In this document: one piece after another, positions 7,501 to 15,688 of the stretch
Layout of the letters: each line of letters starts with the position of its first letter
How positions within the stretch are numbered: the first letter of the stretch is position 1
Source of the DNA: Novosphingobium cyanobacteriorum
Lineage (GTDB): Bacteria > Pseudomonadota > Alphaproteobacteria > Sphingomonadales > Sphingomonadaceae
DNA length: 64,000 nt
Reading direction: 5' to 3'
Assembly (NCBI RefSeq): GCF_029436685.1
Contig: NZ_JAROCY010000006.1
Coordinates: 124,001 to 188,000 of the forward strand
Program-made: the position numbers and the translations under genes
Notes under the pieces: generated by a model
What the model saw: the letters and a program-made list of their open reading frames with translations, nothing else
The model's database searches: none
Told to the model about the DNA's origin: nothing

Positions 7501-8183
7501 ACAAGGCGGCGATCTTCGAATTCTTCCGCCGGCTGGCAGAGGCCAATCCCGATCCGCAGACCGAGCTGGAGTTCGGCAACATCTACCAGCTGCTGGTGGC
7601 GGTGACGCTGTCCGCGCAGGCGACCGACGTGGGGGTGAACAAGGCCACGCGCGCCCTGTTCGCCAGGGTGAAGACCCCGCAGGACATGCTCGACCTGGGC
7701 GAAGAGGGGCTGAAGCAGCACATCAAGACGATCGGCCTGTTCAATTCGAAGGCCAAGAACGTGATGGCGATGGCGGAAATCCTCGTCCGCGATCACGGCG
7801 GCGATGTGCCCAACGATCGCGATGCGCTGACCGAGCTGCCCGGCGTGGGTCGCAAGACCGCCAACGTGGTGCTGAATTGTGCCTTCGGCGCGGAAACCTT
7901 TGCGGTCGACACGCATATATTCCGGGTCGGCAACCGCACGGGGCTGGCCAAGGGCAAGACGCCGCTCGCCGTGGAGAAGCAGCTGGAAAAGAAGGTGCCG
8001 CAACCCTTCCGGGTGGGCGCGCACCACTGGCTGATCCTCCACGGGCGCTATGTCTGCAAGGCGCGCACGCCGGAATGCTGGCGCTGCCCGGTGGTTGACC
8101 TTTGCGGATACAAGGCGAAAATCCTCGAAAAGGGGGCCAAGCCGGCGACTCAGCAGGGCCGCGCGGCAGCAAAGGAGAGCTGA
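7497..8183 (+). CDS. nth: Endonuclease III
   Basis: A DNA glycosylase/AP lyase that removes oxidised pyrimidines. With the TTG start at 7497, which overlaps the dapB stop (TTGA) and is preceded by GAGGTG, the protein has 228 residues. The helix-hairpin-helix LPGVGRKTANVV carries catalytic Lys120, and AVDTHIFRVGNR carries Asp138. The [4Fe-4S] ligands are Cys187, 194, 197 and 203 in the C-x6-C-x2-C-x5-C pattern. The longer open frame from 7443 would overlap dapB and lies outside the family's N-terminus. Confidence 0.96.
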   Translation: MNKAAIFEFFRRLAEANPDPQTELEFGNIYQLLVAVTLSAQATDVGVNKATRALFARVKTPQDMLDLGEEGLKQHIKTIGLFNSKAKNVMAMAEILVRDHGGDVPNDRDALTELPGVGRKTANVVLNCAFGAETFAVDTHIFRVGNRTGLAKGKTPLAVEKQLEKKVPQPFRVGAHHWLILHGRYVCKARTPECWRCPVVDLCGYKAKILEKGAKPATQQGRAAAKES

Positions 8184-8185
8184 GC

Positions 8186-8581
8186 ATGAAAGCCCTTAAG
8201 CTGTTTGCAGGCGCCGCCGCGCTGCTCGTCACCGCTGGATGCGCGCCGATGGCGGGCGGGGGCAACGACGGCCATGGCAAGAATGTGCCCGCCGCCACGC
8301 TGGCCGGCCCGCCGCAAAGCTGCATCCCCATCGTCCAGATCAACGAAAGCCGGGTGCGCGATGACTGGACCATCGATTTCCGCGTCGGCAGCCAGTGGTA
8401 TCGCAACAGCCTGCCCAACCGCTGCAACAACCTCGGCTTCGAACGGTCCTTCTCCTATTCCACCTCGCTTTCGCAGCTGTGCAACGTGGACATCATCACG
8501 GTGATCCAGACGGGCGCCGGCGGTGGCCCGCGCGGATCGTGCGGACTGGGCCAGTTCCAGCCGGTGACGCTGGCGAAGTAG
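8186..8581 (+). CDS. Small lipoprotein, DUF6491-like
   Basis: A 131-residue protein starting at an ATG behind a strong AAAGGAGAG site, 2 bp after nth. MKALKLFAGAAALLVTAGC is a lipoprotein signal peptide with lipobox LVTAG-C. The mature part has two or more Cys pairs and the pattern SCIPI...VRDDWTIDFRVG...NRCNNLGFE, which resembles the DUF6491 family of proteobacterial lipoproteins (recalled from the family, not searched). Function unknown. It ends just before a large intergenic hairpin element. Confidence 0.85.
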   Translation: MKALKLFAGAAALLVTAGCAPMAGGGNDGHGKNVPAATLAGPPQSCIPIVQINESRVRDDWTIDFRVGSQWYRNSLPNRCNNLGFERSFSYSTSLSQLCNVDIITVIQTGAGGGPRGSCGLGQFQPVTLAK

Positions 8582-8590
8582 CGCCTGGTT

Positions 8591-8716
8591 GCCGCTCACG
8601 CGGAAGCGGCACCGGCCCACTCCCCCGCCCGACCACCCAACGGAATTGTACGCTATGGGTGGTCGGGCGGGGGAGTGGGCCGGTGCCGCAACCCTGTTTC
8701 AGTGTAACTGAAACAG
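8591..8716. repeat. Composite palindromic element, copy A
   Basis: A perfect 34 bp inverted repeat (8606-8639 with 8656-8689; arm begins GCGGCACCGGCCCACTCCCC) around a 16-base loop ACGGAATTGTACGCTA, followed by a second perfect hairpin CTGTTTCAGT-GTA-ACTGAAACAG (8694-8716). It fills the gap between a plus-strand lipoprotein gene and the end of a minus-strand symporter gene. The same element occurs inverted at 61633-61754, and a shortened relative at 24774-24830. Confidence 0.93.
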
Positions 8717-8719
8717 AAG

Positions 8720-10030
8720 CTAAGCCTCAGGATCGAGATGCAGCCCCTTGCGCCCATGCTCGGGCGTATCGTGCGGGGGCACGGTTTCGGGTGCGTCGGG
8801 GTCCAGCGGCGGCTGCAGCATGCCTTCCCACTTGGTGATGACCGATGTCGCCACCGCATTGCCGACCACGTTGGTGGCGGTGCGGCCCATGTCGAGGAAC
8901 GTGTCCACGCCCAGGATCAGCGCGATCCCTTCCACCGGCAGGCCGAACTGCGTCAGCGTGGCGGCGATCACCACCAGGCTGGCGCGCGGCACGCTGGCGA
9001 TGCCCTTGCTGGTGACCATCAGCGTCAGCAGCATGGCGATCTGCTGCCCCATGCTCAGGTGGATGTCATAGGCCTGCGCGATGAACATCGTGGCGAAGCT
9101 GGTGTACATCATGCTGCCATCGAGGTTGAACGAATAGCCCAGCGGCAGCACGAAGCCGGAGATGCGGCGCGGCACCCCGAAACGGTCGAGCTGTTCGAAC
9201 AGCTTGGGCAGCGCAGATTCAGAACTCGCGGTGGCAAAGGCCAGCAGCAGCGGCTCACGGATATAGCGCGCCAGCAGCAGCACCCGCTTGCCCAGGAACA
9301 CGCCGCCCGCCGAAAGCAGCAGCACCCACAGGATCAGCAGCCCGAAGTAGAACTCGCCCATGAACACGCCATAGGTGACGACGATGCCCAGCCCCTTGGT
9401 GGCGATGACCGAGGCCATCGCCCCGAACACCGCCAGCGGCGCGGCCTTCATCACATAGTCGGTCACCGTCAGCATCAGCGTGGCCAGCGCCTCCGCCCCG
9501 CGCAGCAGCGGCGCGCCCTGCTCCCCGATGGCCGAAAGCGCCACGCCCGCAAACAGCGAGAACACCAGCACCTGCAGCACGTTGTTCTGCGCCATCGCGT
9601 CGATGATGCTGGTGGGGAATACCGACAGCACGAAGTGGCGCACGGTGAAGTCCGCCGTGGCCAGCTCGCCCACCGGCGTCGTGGCGGTGAACTGCAGCCC
9701 GTGGCCCGGCTGGAACAGGTTCACCAGCACCAGCCCCAGCCCGATCGAGATCAGGCTGGCGGTGATGAACCAGGCCAGCGCGCGCCCGCCGATGCGGCCC
9801 AGCGCGCTGCTGTCACCCATGCTGGCGATGCCGGTGACGATCGTCGCCATCACCAGTGGCGCGATGATCATCTTGATCAGGTGCAGGAACACCTCGGGCA
9901 ACAGCTTCAGCAGGTCGGCAATCTGCGCCAGCTGCTTGCTGTCTGCCGGATAGGCCTGGTTCAGCGCGAAGCCGACGGCGATGCCGGCCAGCAGGCCGAT
10001 GAGGATGTAGAAGGTAAGCCTGCGCGCCAA
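8720..10030 (-). CDS. Dicarboxylate/amino acid:cation symporter (DAACS family)
   Basis: An inner-membrane transporter of the GltP/DctA family that couples uptake of C4-dicarboxylates or glutamate/aspartate to H+ or Na+. Family motifs are the Ser-rich hairpin TASSESALPKL, the FNLDGSMMYTS segment (usually NMDGT-like) and GVDTFLDMGRTATNVVGNA near the C-terminus. I chose the TTG at 10030 (436 residues, AGGG upstream, reading ARRLTFYILIGLLAG). The longer frame to 10174 reads through an intergenic repeat and would add about 48 unlikely residues. Substrate not determinable from sequence. Confidence 0.92.
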   Translation of the reverse strand: MARRLTFYILIGLLAGIAVGFALNQAYPADSKQLAQIADLLKLLPEVFLHLIKMIIAPLVMATIVTGIASMGDSSALGRIGGRALAWFITASLISIGLGLVLVNLFQPGHGLQFTATTPVGELATADFTVRHFVLSVFPTSIIDAMAQNNVLQVLVFSLFAGVALSAIGEQGAPLLRGAEALATLMLTVTDYVMKAAPLAVFGAMASVIATKGLGIVVTYGVFMGEFYFGLLILWVLLLSAGGVFLGKRVLLLARYIREPLLLAFATASSESALPKLFEQLDRFGVPRRISGFVLPLGYSFNLDGSMMYTSFATMFIAQAYDIHLSMGQQIAMLLTLMVTSKGIASVPRASLVVIAATLTQFGLPVEGIALILGVDTFLDMGRTATNVVGNAVATSVITKWEGMLQPPLDPDAPETVPPHDTPEHGRKGLHLDPEA

Positions 10031-10115
10031 GGTCCCGGTCCCTGCAATATTGTTGCGGACGAGACTAACGACCTTTCCCGCGAAGCCCAAGCGCCTTTGG
10101 CGGGTGTAGTGCTGT

Positions 10116-10206
10116 GGTGGTCCGACAAGCTCACCACGAGCGACTTGGGTATTTCCAAATAACCGAAAAAGCACCCAACCCCGCTCACCCTGAGCCTGTC
10201 GAAGGG
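10116..10206 (+). repeat. Paired-arm intergenic repeat, copy 2
   Basis: GGTGGTCCGACAAGCTCACC starts the left arm and CCGCTCACCCTGAGCCTGTC lies in the right arm, with about 35 bases between. Same element as at 4985 (inverted) and 11370. It separates aroC from the downstream symporter gene on the minus strand. Confidence 0.82.
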
Positions 10207-10228
10207 TGCTGGCGCGACCTGGCCTCTC

Positions 10229-11314
10229 TCAGCGCCCCGTCTGCGCGCGGTGCAGCAGCTTCTGGTCCGCCAGCACCAGCGCCATCATCGCTTCCACCAC
10301 CGGCACGCCGCGAATGCCCACGCAGGGGTCGTGCCGGCCCTTGGTGAACAGCTCGGTCGCCTCGCCCTCGCGCGTGATCGTGGGCATGGGGGTGAGGATC
10401 GAACTGGTCGGCTTGAACGCCACGCGCACCGTCACCGGCTGCCCGGTGGAGATGCCGCCCGCAATCCCGCCCGCATGGTTTGCCGTGAACAGCGGTCCAT
10501 CATTGCCCGGCCGCATCGGGTCGGCATTGCCTTCGCCGGTGTTGGCTGCGGCGGCGAACCCGTCGCCGATCTCCACGCCCTTCACCGCGTTGATGCCCAT
10601 CATCGCGTGGGCCAGTTCCGCGTCGAGCTTGGCATAGAGCGGCGCGCCCCAGCCGGCGGGCACGCCCGTGGCCACGCATTCCACCACCGCGCCCAGCGAA
10701 GACCCGCTCTTGCGCGCTTGGTCCACCAGCGCCTCCCAGCGCGCGGCGGCCTGTGCATCGGGGCAGAAGAACGGATTCCGGCCGATCTCAGCCGCGTCGA
10801 AGTTCGCCATGTCGATGGCGTCACCACCGATGGCGCTGACCCAGGCGAGGATCTGCACTTCGGGGATCACCGCCCGCGCCACCGCGCCCGCCGCCACGCG
10901 GCTGGCCGTCTCGCGCGCGCTCGACCGGCCACCGCCGCGATAGTCGCGAAAGCCGTACTTCGCGTCATAGGCATAGTCGGCATGGCCAGGGCGATAGGCC
11001 TTGGCCACGTCGCCATAGTCCTTGGACCGCTGGTCCACGTTCTCGATCATCAGGCTGATCGGGGTGCCGGTCGTGCGTTGGATTCCATCTTGGCCCTCGA
11101 ACACGCCCGACAGGATCTTCACCGCATCCGGCTCCTGCCGCTGCGTGGTGAAGCGCGATTGGCCGGGGCGGCGCGCATCGAGGAACGGCTGGATGTCCGC
11201 TTCCGACAGCGGCAGGCCCGGCGGGCACCCGTCCACCACCGCGCCGATGGCCGGCCCGTGGCTTTCCCCCCAGGTGGTGAAGCGGAACGCGTGTCCGAAG
11301 GTGTTGAAGCTCAT
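10229..11314 (-). CDS. aroC: Chorismate synthase
   Basis: AroC converts 5-enolpyruvylshikimate-3-phosphate to chorismate with reduced FMN, the last shikimate step. The 361-residue protein starts [20 protein letters not shown], and shows [15 protein letters not shown] and [19 protein letters not shown], all family signatures. The open frame extends 60 codons upstream, but that part translates an intergenic repeat (residues such as FDKLRASG and GELVEPPQH), so ATG 11314 is the start. Divergent from two small genes across the repeat at 11370. Confidence 0.97.
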   Translation of the reverse strand: MSFNTFGHAFRFTTWGESHGPAIGAVVDGCPPGLPLSEADIQPFLDARRPGQSRFTTQRQEPDAVKILSGVFEGQDGIQRTTGTPISLMIENVDQRSKDYGDVAKAYRPGHADYAYDAKYGFRDYRGGGRSSARETASRVAAGAVARAVIPEVQILAWVSAIGGDAIDMANFDAAEIGRNPFFCPDAQAAARWEALVDQARKSGSSLGAVVECVATGVPAGWGAPLYAKLDAELAHAMMGINAVKGVEIGDGFAAAANTGEGNADPMRPGNDGPLFTANHAGGIAGGISTGQPVTVRVAFKPTSSILTPMPTITREGEATELFTKGRHDPCVGIRGVPVVEAMMALVLADQKLLHRAQTGR

Positions 11315-11369
11315 GGCCGCGCGCTTTGTCGGAAATCCGCGCAAAAGTCCACCGGCACGGGCGTGCTGC

Positions 11370-11446
11370 GGTGGTTCGACAAGCTCACCCCAAGCGGATA
11401 TGGACGGCCACATACAAACCCCGCTCGCCCTGAGCTTGTCGAAGGG
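11370..11446 (+). repeat. Paired-arm intergenic repeat, copy 3
   Basis: GGTGGTTCGACAAGCTCACC opens the left arm and CTGAGCTTGTCGAAGGG closes the right arm, spacer about 30 bases. Same family and orientation as copy 2. It lies between divergent aroC and the small monooxygenase-like gene, so it sits in or near their promoters. Confidence 0.82.
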
Positions 11447-11465
11447 CCCCACCCCGGACCCGCCC

Positions 11466-11777
11466 ATGTTCCTCGTCGTCTTCCGCAACCGCAAGCGCGT
11501 CGATCTCGACGCCGCCGCCTACGGGGCCGATGCGCAGGCGATGGAGGACCTCGCGGCCCGGCAGCCCGGCTTCCTCTCCTTCAAGAGCTACACTGCGGAA
11601 GACGGCGAAGTGATCGCCCTGTCCGAATGGACCGACGAAGCCGCCGCGCTCGCCTGGCGCAAGGTGGCCGAACACGCCGCAATGCAGGCGAAAGGCCGCA
11701 GCGACTACTACGAAGACTACACCCTCTTTGCCGGCACCCCCAACCGCGTCCACCGCTTCAGCAGGAAAGCCCCATGA
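11466..11777 (+). CDS. Antibiotic biosynthesis monooxygenase-like (ABM) protein
   Basis: A 103-residue protein of the dimeric ferredoxin-like-fold ABM family: [10 protein letters not shown], a central helix with [20 protein letters not shown] and a C-terminal YYEDYTLF strand. Members include quinol monooxygenases and haem-degrading enzymes, but most are uncharacterised and no catalytic residues identify the subtype here. Its stop overlaps the next ATG (ATGA), so it is translationally coupled to the ArsC-like gene. Confidence 0.85.
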   Translation: MFLVVFRNRKRVDLDAAAYGADAQAMEDLAARQPGFLSFKSYTAEDGEVIALSEWTDEAAALAWRKVAEHAAMQAKGRSDYYEDYTLFAGTPNRVHRFSRKAP

Positions 11778-12115
11778 CCACTCTCTATGGCATACCCAAC
11801 TGCGACACCGTGAAGAAGGCGCGCGCCTGGCTTGATGCCAGGGGCATCGCTTACACCTTCCACGACTACAAGAAGCAGGGCGCTCAACCCGAGCGCATCG
11901 CCGGCTGGATCGCGCAGGCGGGGCTGGGCAAGGTGGTGAACAAGGCTGGCACCACCTTCCGCAAGCTGGACGCGGCCGATCAGGCGGCGCTGGATACGGA
12001 CGGCGCCCCGGCGGTGCTGGCGGCGAACACATCGGTGATCAAGCGGCCCATCGTCGAGCATCCCGGCGGGCTGCTGGTCGGCTTCAAGGAAGCGGAGTGG
12101 GCGGCGGCGTTCTGA
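11774..12115 (+). CDS. ArsC/Spx-family reductase-like protein (YffB type)
   Basis: 113 residues with a thioredoxin-like fold. The start [20 protein letters not shown] closely resembles the YffB branch of the ArsC/Spx family, with a single Cys in NCDTVKKA instead of a CXXC pair. The end (KRPIVEHPGGLLVGFKEAEW) is the conserved family C-terminus. YffB proteins are not proven arsenate reductases; a glutathione-dependent thiol role has been proposed. No ars operon is present. Coupled to the upstream ABM gene by an ATGA overlap. Confidence 0.9.
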   Translation: MTTLYGIPNCDTVKKARAWLDARGIAYTFHDYKKQGAQPERIAGWIAQAGLGKVVNKAGTTFRKLDAADQAALDTDGAPAVLAANTSVIKRPIVEHPGGLLVGFKEAEWAAAF

Positions 12116-12170
12116 GCGCCGGCAGCCCACCCCGCTGCGACTAGCTTCGCTTTGCTCAGCAAGTCTCGCT

Positions 12171-12192
12171 CCCCTCCCGCCTGCGGGAGGGG
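12171..12192. terminator. Hairpin between convergent genes
   Basis: CCCCTCCCGC-CT-GCGGGAGGGG is a perfect 10 bp stem between the ArsC-like gene and the cupin gene. G-rich sequence rather than a T-run follows, so termination is likely but not certain. This palindrome type is common in sphingomonad intergenic regions. Confidence 0.55.
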
Positions 12193-12213
12193 TTGGGGGT
12201 GGGCCCTTGGCAA

Positions 12214-13062
12214 TTACCCCCGCAACCTCCGCAACGCCCGGTTCGCCAGCGCCTTCACCCGGTTCGACGCCGGATAGGGCGCCGGCGAGCGCGGGTTCAG
12301 GCCCACGCCGCGCAGCACGTGGTTGAAGGCGCGCGCGTCCGCTTCGGCAAAGCTCCATTCCGATCGCCAGGTGACCGAGAGCGAGACCGACACGCCATCG
12401 CCGTTCTGCACCCAGTGCGGCGCCTTCACCGGCACGTGGATCGCCTCGCCCGGATGGATCGTGATCGCCACGCCCTTGCCCGCGAAGTCCTCCTGCCACG
12501 GCAGGTTGCGGTGATGCTGGCCGAGGTGGAACGCCTCATGCACATGCGGCGCGAAGATCGCCTCGTCGTCGCCCGGAAACACCGTCATCGTCTTTGATCC
12601 GCGCACTTGCAGCAGGATGTTGTGTTCGGGATCGAAGTGGAACGGCGTCACCGCGCCGGGCGAGCTGATGAAGATGAAGCCTTCCTGCCGCAGCATCGCG
12701 CCCGTGCGCGGCTGGACCACATGGGCCAGGTCCCCCAGGATGCTTTCCATCAGATCGCGATAGGCCGCCACCTGCTCGATCCGCTTGAGCACCACCCACA
12801 CGCCTGCACTTTCCAGCCCTTCCAGCGCCTGTTCCAGCGCGCGTTCGGGCGTCGGCACGTCTTCGGGCGCAATGCCCACGGGCAGGTTGCCGGGATTGTA
12901 TTCGATCGAATCGGCCGGCAGCTCGCGCGCCAGCTGCTGCAGCGCGGGCAGGCCGAGCAGCGGATGCGCCAGCAGGCCATGCGTCAGCTTCATCGGCTGC
13001 ACCGGGTATCCCCCGGCAAAGGTGGTCAGGGCCTCTGGCGTAAAGAAACGGGGGTCACCCAT
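12214..13062 (-). CDS. JmjC-like cupin protein
   Basis: 282 residues from ATG 13062. The central SSPGAVTPFHFDPEHNILLQ has the HxD iron motif, and HVPVKAPHWVQNG supplies the distal His region, matching cupin_8/JmjC-type 2-oxoglutarate and Fe(II) oxygenases. QVRGSKTMTVFPG is the typical following strand. Such bacterial proteins hydroxylate protein side chains or are of unknown function; no substrate can be assigned here. The upstream ATG at 13098 is an alternative start. Divergent from the polysaccharide-deacetylase-like gene. Confidence 0.85.
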   Translation of the reverse strand: MGDPRFFTPEALTTFAGGYPVQPMKLTHGLLAHPLLGLPALQQLARELPADSIEYNPGNLPVGIAPEDVPTPERALEQALEGLESAGVWVVLKRIEQVAAYRDLMESILGDLAHVVQPRTGAMLRQEGFIFISSPGAVTPFHFDPEHNILLQVRGSKTMTVFPGDDEAIFAPHVHEAFHLGQHHRNLPWQEDFAGKGVAITIHPGEAIHVPVKAPHWVQNGDGVSVSLSVTWRSEWSFAEADARAFNHVLRGVGLNPRSPAPYPASNRVKALANRALRRLRG

Positions 13063-13176
13063 GGGCGCGCCTTCAAACGGAAACACACGACGCGGCATAG
13101 CGCGCGGGCGTTAATTCCCCCTTTCTCTCTTGATGCTTAACCCCATCGCAAAGCATTGGCCCTATGCCCGCATGCG

Positions 13177-14151
13177 ATGACCCGCTGCTACATCACCATC
13201 GATACCGAGTACGACTTCGGCTTCACCCGCCGCACAGGCGCGAATTCGCGCTGCGCCAACTTCGATCGGTCGATCGCCTGCGTCACCCCCGGCGGCGCGG
13301 TGGGCACGGTCTATCAGATGGATCGCTTCGATGCGCACGGGCTGAAGGCGGTGTTCTTCGTTGATCCCATGCCCGCGCTGATATGGGGCGTGGCGGCGAT
13401 CGAGGACGTGGTCGGCCCGATCGTGGCGCGCGGGCACGATGTGCAGTTGCACATCCACACCGAATGGCTGGAACTGGCAGGCACCAGCAGCCCGGTCGGC
13501 AGCCGCACAGGCCTGAACATCAAGGACTTCACCTTCGAGGAGCAGTGCGCGCTGCTCACCTACGCGCGCAACGTCCTCGTCGCCGCAGGCGCACCGGCCC
13601 CGGTCGCCTTCCGCGCCGGCAACTATGGCGCCAACGACGATACCCTGCGCGCTCTGGCCGAGATCGGCCTCGCCTATGACACCAGCTTCTGCCCCGGCAT
13701 CGCCCAGTCGCACTGCGCCATATCGCTCGACCGCGCGGTGCGTGTGCCGGTTATGCACCAAGGCGTGATCGAAGTGCCCATCGGCTGCATCGCCGGGCAC
13801 GGCGGCACGTTGCGCCATGCGCAGGTCACCGCAATCTCTGCCGCGGAAACACTGGCTGCGCTGCACCACCACCGCCGCCACGGGATCGACAGCTTCACGC
13901 TTGTCTCGCACAGCTTCGAACTGCTCAGCCGCGATCGCAGCCGCGTGAACGAGATCGTGCGCCGCCGCTTCGAACGGCTCTGCGCCGCGCTCGAAAAGGC
14001 CGAGGGCGTGGCCACCGGCACTTATGCCGATCATCCACCCGCCGTGGCCCCCACCGGCGCGACCGCCGGCACGCCGCCGTTCAGCCCGCTTCGCACCGGC
14101 CTGCGCCTCGCCGAACAGGCGCTGGCCAACGCGCTCTATGGTGCGCGATGA
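13177..14151 (+). CDS. Polysaccharide deacetylase-like (NodB-fold) protein
   Basis: 324 residues. TIDTEYDFGF at the N-terminus (NodB motif 1-like acidic residues), VQLHIHTEW (metal-binding His-x-His region), AFRAGNYGAND and VSHSFELLSR resemble the NodB/WalW type of carbohydrate esterase fold, which removes N-acetyl or O-acetyl groups from polysaccharides. It has no signal peptide, unusual for an enzyme acting on exported polymer. I chose the ATG at 13177; a TTG at 13156 is in frame. The next gene, an acetyltransferase, overlaps by ATGA, which suggests a joint role in sugar-polymer modification. Confidence 0.8.
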   Translation: MTRCYITIDTEYDFGFTRRTGANSRCANFDRSIACVTPGGAVGTVYQMDRFDAHGLKAVFFVDPMPALIWGVAAIEDVVGPIVARGHDVQLHIHTEWLELAGTSSPVGSRTGLNIKDFTFEEQCALLTYARNVLVAAGAPAPVAFRAGNYGANDDTLRALAEIGLAYDTSFCPGIAQSHCAISLDRAVRVPVMHQGVIEVPIGCIAGHGGTLRHAQVTAISAAETLAALHHHRRHGIDSFTLVSHSFELLSRDRSRVNEIVRRRFERLCAALEKAEGVATGTYADHPPAVAPTGATAGTPPFSPLRTGLRLAEQALANALYGAR

Positions 14152-15065
14152 CCACCCAGACCGTCCCCATCAAGTTCGTCGTCGGCTCGCGCAAGCTGCT
14201 CTCGGTGCCGCGCGTGGTGCAGACGCTGGCCTTCGGGCTGGATGACCTGATCGGCGGCACCCTGCCCCAATGGCCTGCACCGGGTCCACAGGTGCAGGGC
14301 CTGCGCATCCTCTCCGCCCCGGCCAGCCAATTGGGCGCGATCCGCGCGCGCTATCCCGGCTATCTCGTCGGCGGGCTGCAGCACTACCGCCGCTTCTATA
14401 TCGAGATGGAGGGGCGGACCTATGCCGATTACCTCGGCCTGTTCTCGTCCAAGACCCGCTCCACCTTCAACCGAAAGCGGCGCAAGCTGGCCGAGGCCAG
14501 CGGCGGCGCGCTCGACCTGCGCGAGTTCCATGGCGAGGCCGATGTCGAGGCCTTCATGGCCGATGCCGTGCCGCTCTCGCGCCGCACCTACCAGACCCGC
14601 CTGCTCGATGCCGGCCTGCCCGAAGGGCCGGAGGCCATCGCCGCGATGAAGGCGCTCGCCCGCAGGGACGAACTGCGCGCCTACATCCTCTACATCGGCG
14701 GCCAGCCGGCCAGCTATCTCTACCTGCCCACCACCGGCGGCGTGGTGACCTATGCCTTCCTCGGCTACGATCCCGACCATGCCCACCTCTCGGTCGGCAC
14801 GGTGCTGCAGATGGAAGTGCTTGAGCGCCTCTTCGGCGAAGCGCGCTATCGCTACTTCGATTTCACCGAGGGCGAAGGCGCGCACAAGCAGATGTTCGGC
14901 ACCGCCTCCATTGCAGCCTGCAGCTTCTTCCTGCTGCGCCCCAGCGTGCCCAACCGCGCGCTGATGGGTGGGCTCAACGCCTTCGATGGCGGCGTGGCGC
15001 TGGCCAAGCGGCTGGCGGAGCGCGGCGGCGCGCTGGCCCGCGTGCGCCAGCTGCTGCGCGGCTGA
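14148..15065 (+). CDS. BioF2-like/FemAB-type acetyltransferase
   Basis: 305 residues of the GNAT fold related to Acetyltransf_6 (BcsL/CelD-like). Recognisable parts are EGRTYADYLGLFSSKTRSTF followed by a basic helix with NRKRRKL, LYIGGQPASYLYL and the C-terminal FDFTEGEGAHKQMFG. Family members modify extracellular polysaccharides or peptidoglycan, or have unknown acceptors. The start overlaps the stop of the deacetylase-like gene (ATGA), and another GNAT gene follows 5 bp later, so the three form one unit. Confidence 0.82.
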   Translation: MTTQTVPIKFVVGSRKLLSVPRVVQTLAFGLDDLIGGTLPQWPAPGPQVQGLRILSAPASQLGAIRARYPGYLVGGLQHYRRFYIEMEGRTYADYLGLFSSKTRSTFNRKRRKLAEASGGALDLREFHGEADVEAFMADAVPLSRRTYQTRLLDAGLPEGPEAIAAMKALARRDELRAYILYIGGQPASYLYLPTTGGVVTYAFLGYDPDHAHLSVGTVLQMEVLERLFGEARYRYFDFTEGEGAHKQMFGTASIAACSFFLLRPSVPNRALMGGLNAFDGGVALAKRLAERGGALARVRQLLRG

Positions 15066-15070
15066 CGCGC

Positions 15071-15619
15071 ATGAAGGCCGCCCTGCGCGCGCTGGCCGGG
15101 CTGCTGGTGCGCGATTACCGGATCAACTGGATCTACGCCGCCGAGGGCACCAGCCCCCTGCTGCTGCGCCCGGACGAGGCGATCCGCCCAGTGGACGAAG
15201 CCCTGCGCAACCAGCTCGCGCAGAGCCGCACCGCCAAGGTCGCCAACAGCCTCTCCTACGCCAACGCCGGGCTTGAAGGGCTCGCCCTTCTCCGCGATGG
15301 CGATCCGCTCTGCGTCGCCCATTTCGCGCAAGGTGCGCAATACGGTCGGGCCGCCACCTGGCCACTGCGCTCGGGCGAAGTGGCGCTGATGGACATCGCC
15401 ACCGAAGACGCCGCACGCGGGCAGGGCCTCGCCCCGCGCATGATCGCGGCGGCCTCGCGCCATTTTCTTGGGGCAGGCGCCTTGCGCATGATCGCCTTCA
15501 TCTGGTGGAGCAACACGCCCTCGGTCCGCGCCTTCCGCAAGGCAGGCTGGCGCCGAATCGGCCTCAGCCTTGAATGGCAGGGGCGTGGGCCCTGGCGAAA
15601 GCTGCATATCCCGCTCTGA
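15071..15619 (+). CDS. GNAT family acetyltransferase
   Basis: 182 residues. The acetyl-CoA-binding motif A is visible as MDIATEDAARGQGLAPRMIAA (about 107-127), followed by IWWSNTPSVRAFRKAGWRRIG, the usual motif B. The N-terminal 60 residues are less typical. It comes 5 bp after the BioF2-like gene and is probably the last gene of the deacetylase-acetyltransferase unit. Acceptor unknown. Confidence 0.85.
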   Translation: MKAALRALAGLLVRDYRINWIYAAEGTSPLLLRPDEAIRPVDEALRNQLAQSRTAKVANSLSYANAGLEGLALLRDGDPLCVAHFAQGAQYGRAATWPLRSGEVALMDIATEDAARGQGLAPRMIAAASRHFLGAGALRMIAFIWWSNTPSVRAFRKAGWRRIGLSLEWQGRGPWRKLHIPL

Positions 15620-15688
15620 TCCGGCATCGGGAACAAAGACCTTCGGAAAGTCTTAACCCTGTAGCGAAACTGTGCTACTTACACCGTT

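Noticed and set aside
8591..8716. Large hairpin considered as an ordinary rho-independent terminator
   Set aside because: No T-run, stem far longer than usual, loop conserved in a distant inverted copy. Treated as a repeat element, though it may still stop transcription.
8738..10162. 474-codon open frame on the plus strand opposite the symporter gene
   Set aside because: His/Gln/Arg-rich low-complexity translation and exact antisense to a conserved DAACS transporter. It is a high-GC shadow frame.
10031..10174. 48-residue N-terminal extension of the symporter
   Set aside because: Also runs through an intergenic repeat; the family begins near ARRLTFYIL.
11315..11494. 60-residue N-terminal extension of chorismate synthase
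   Set aside because: Translates the intergenic repeat ([17 protein letters not shown]). The conserved protein begins at [10 protein letters not shown].
10250..12115. 621-codon plus-strand frame over aroC and the small downstream genes
   Set aside because: Its 5' part is antisense to aroC. Only the final 113 codons (from 11774) are a real gene, in the same frame.
11774..12115. True arsenate reductase
   Set aside because: Sequence is of the YffB branch, and no arsR, arsB or acr3 gene is nearby.
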